Positions 63,117-64,000 of a stretch of 64,000 nucleotides of DNA are shown piece after piece; positions within the stretch are counted from its first letter, which is position 1; the number at the start of each line of letters is the position of its first letter. Origin of the DNA: Verrucomicrobiota bacterium. Its GTDB lineage: Bacteria; Verrucomicrobiota; Verrucomicrobiia; Verrucomicrobiales; Akkermansiaceae. Location of the stretch: the NCBI GenBank assembly GCA_017301995.1, contig JAFLEH010000040.1, positions 1-64,000 on the forward strand. Reading direction: 5' to 3'. The notes beneath the pieces were generated by a model that saw nothing but the letters and a program-made list of their open reading frames with translations, was not told the origin of the DNA and did no database searches. The position numbers were made by a program, and so were the translations under genes.

Positions 63117-63869
63117 ATGAAATTGAAAGCCACCTCCCTCGCCGCCATCACGGCGTTCACCATCGCCGGCTCCGCAAACGCGGCCTACACCGTGCTGCTA
63201 ACGGACAATTTCAATACGCCAAGCTACAACTGGTATGAATTTAACAACTCCATCGCGGCCGATCAGGGCGGCACCTTGGCGGCAACCGTTCCCGTTCCCT
63301 ATTCCACCAGCGACGGAAATGGATATACGGCCCAGCACAGCAACGGTGGCAACATGCTTCTGACCTCTGACGGTTGGGGCGGCTGGGGAGCAATGGCCAG
63401 CCCGAACCACAACTTCGCCACCGACGCGAACACAGCGAACAACCCCCTGGAGATCCAGTTCGACATGTGGTCAACTGCCGGCGACGCTCCCGACTGGATC
63501 GGGTTTGGCCTGAACGGTGGCCAAGGCCAGCTCTTTTATGAGGGGGCCTACGGATTCGCCGCCACGGTCGGCGATGGCATTCACAACTACAAGCTTGTGA
63601 TCTCGGACGCCGCTGGAACCGGTTCCGGTTTCAATGGCATCACCGACGGAGCGAAAATCGAGTTCTACAAGGACAACGTCTGGCAGCAAACGATTACCGA
63701 GACCCTCGGCACCAGCGACGGATACATTACCTTCAGAACGATTCCGTCCCAGTGGACCGGTTGGAATATCGGTCTCGTGGACAACCTCTCCGTGAGCCTG
63801 GTTCCCGAGCCCGGAGCCGCCCTCCTCGGCGGCCTCGGCCTGCTGATGTTGCTGCGGCGCAGGAGGTGA
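63117..63869 (+). CDS. PEP-CTERM protein, short member of fourth twin pair
   Basis: This 250-aa protein has a signal peptide (M-K-L-K-A-T-S-L-A-A-I-T-A-F-T-I-A-G), the same lectin-like module as the preceding protein (about residues 22-225) and the tag V-P-E-P-G-A-A-L-L-G-G ... L-L-R-R-R-R. Several stretches, such as 63590-63720 against 60210-60340, are nearly identical at DNA level. ATG 63117 lies 76 bases after the previous stop. The module looks like a concanavalin-type glycan-binding fold without an active site; this is inference. Confidence 0.9.
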   Translation: MKLKATSLAAITAFTIAGSANAAYTVLLTDNFNTPSYNWYEFNNSIAADQGGTLAATVPVPYSTSDGNGYTAQHSNGGNMLLTSDGWGGWGAMASPNHNFATDANTANNPLEIQFDMWSTAGDAPDWIGFGLNGGQGQLFYEGAYGFAATVGDGIHNYKLVISDAAGTGSGFNGITDGAKIEFYKDNVWQQTITETLGTSDGYITFRTIPSQWTGWNIGLVDNLSVSLVPEPGAALLGGLGLLMLLRRRR

Positions 63870-64000
63870 TTTCGGTTATCAGTTATGAGTTATCAGTTAT
63901 CGGGGGAGAAAGATGAGTTTGGAATGAGCCTTTTCTTTCACTGCCGTCCCACAGACTGGGCGCGGTGCGTCCTGAGCCTTGATTTGACAAGGCCTTGGGT
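63870..64000. other. Window end: short tandem repeat and unassigned DNA
   Basis: The words TTATCAGTTATGAG and TTATCAGTTATC near 63876-63902 form a short direct repeat. The rest shows no gene or clear terminator before the window ends. Confidence 0.4.

Overview
The window is GC-rich DNA, about 60-65% by eye, that most resembles the Verrucomicrobiota, probably the Verrucomicrobiales near Luteolibacter, Haloferula or other Akkermansiaceae. The reasons are very long secreted proteins built from autotransporter-associated beta-strand repeats (PATR), PEP-CTERM tails of the type PEP + hydrophobic stretch + RRRR, a sigma factor of the Rhodopirellula/Verrucomicrobium type, and many extracellular glycosidases. 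The genus is only a guess. I found no rRNA, tRNA, CRISPR array, transposase or phage structural gene.

Layout. 50-2110: alginate-lyase-like protein without a signal peptide. 2107-2304: broken end of an AraC regulator. 2319-4676 (-): GH95 alpha-L-fucosidase. 5065-12663: two tandem PATR proteins. 12664-13465: decayed DNA. 13466-16489 (-): LamG / TSP3 / BNR_4 propeller protein, possibly a lyase. 16803-29718: a secreted parallel beta-helix PATR protein, a coupled GH95-like (alpha/alpha)6 enzyme and a 2317-aa beta-helix / PATR / metallopeptidase-like giant. 29866-30762 (-): intact AraC regulator. 30932-34345: a PATR/PEP-CTERM twin pair. 34581-43949: PATR-GH29-PATR protein, GH78 alpha-L-rhamnosidase and GH29 alpha-L-fucosidase. 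44152-53203: two GH106 alpha-L-rhamnosidases, the second fused to a DUF5703 enzyme. 53468-56505: another twin pair. 56789-58878: an ECF-like sigma factor coupled to a membrane anti-sigma-like protein with extracytoplasmic glycan-binding-like domains. 58868-59529: REP-like inverted repeats around gene remnants. 59711-63869: a fourth twin pair.

How it fits together. The enzymes would remove terminal fucose and rhamnose (GH95, GH29, GH78, GH106), and the lyase-like and beta-helix proteins could cut an acidic backbone. No sulfatase, SusC/D pair or transporter lies in the window. I infer a fucose- and rhamnose-decorated, mostly unsulfated acidic polysaccharide, such as pectic rhamnogalacturonan side chains or a bacterial/algal exopolysaccharide, rather than fucoidan or ulvan. 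Control could run through the AraC protein, the sigma/anti-sigma pair and the recurring promoter words recorded here.

The most unusual feature is a repeated two-gene design. In four places a long secreted protein (N-terminal module + PATR stalk + a shared C-terminal module rich in Asp and ending in K-L-F-I/V-x-V-R) is followed by a second protein carrying the same N-terminal region but ending in a PEP-CTERM tag. The N-terminal modules differ between pairs but match within each pair, sometimes almost base for base. This looks like a modular two-route surface display system.
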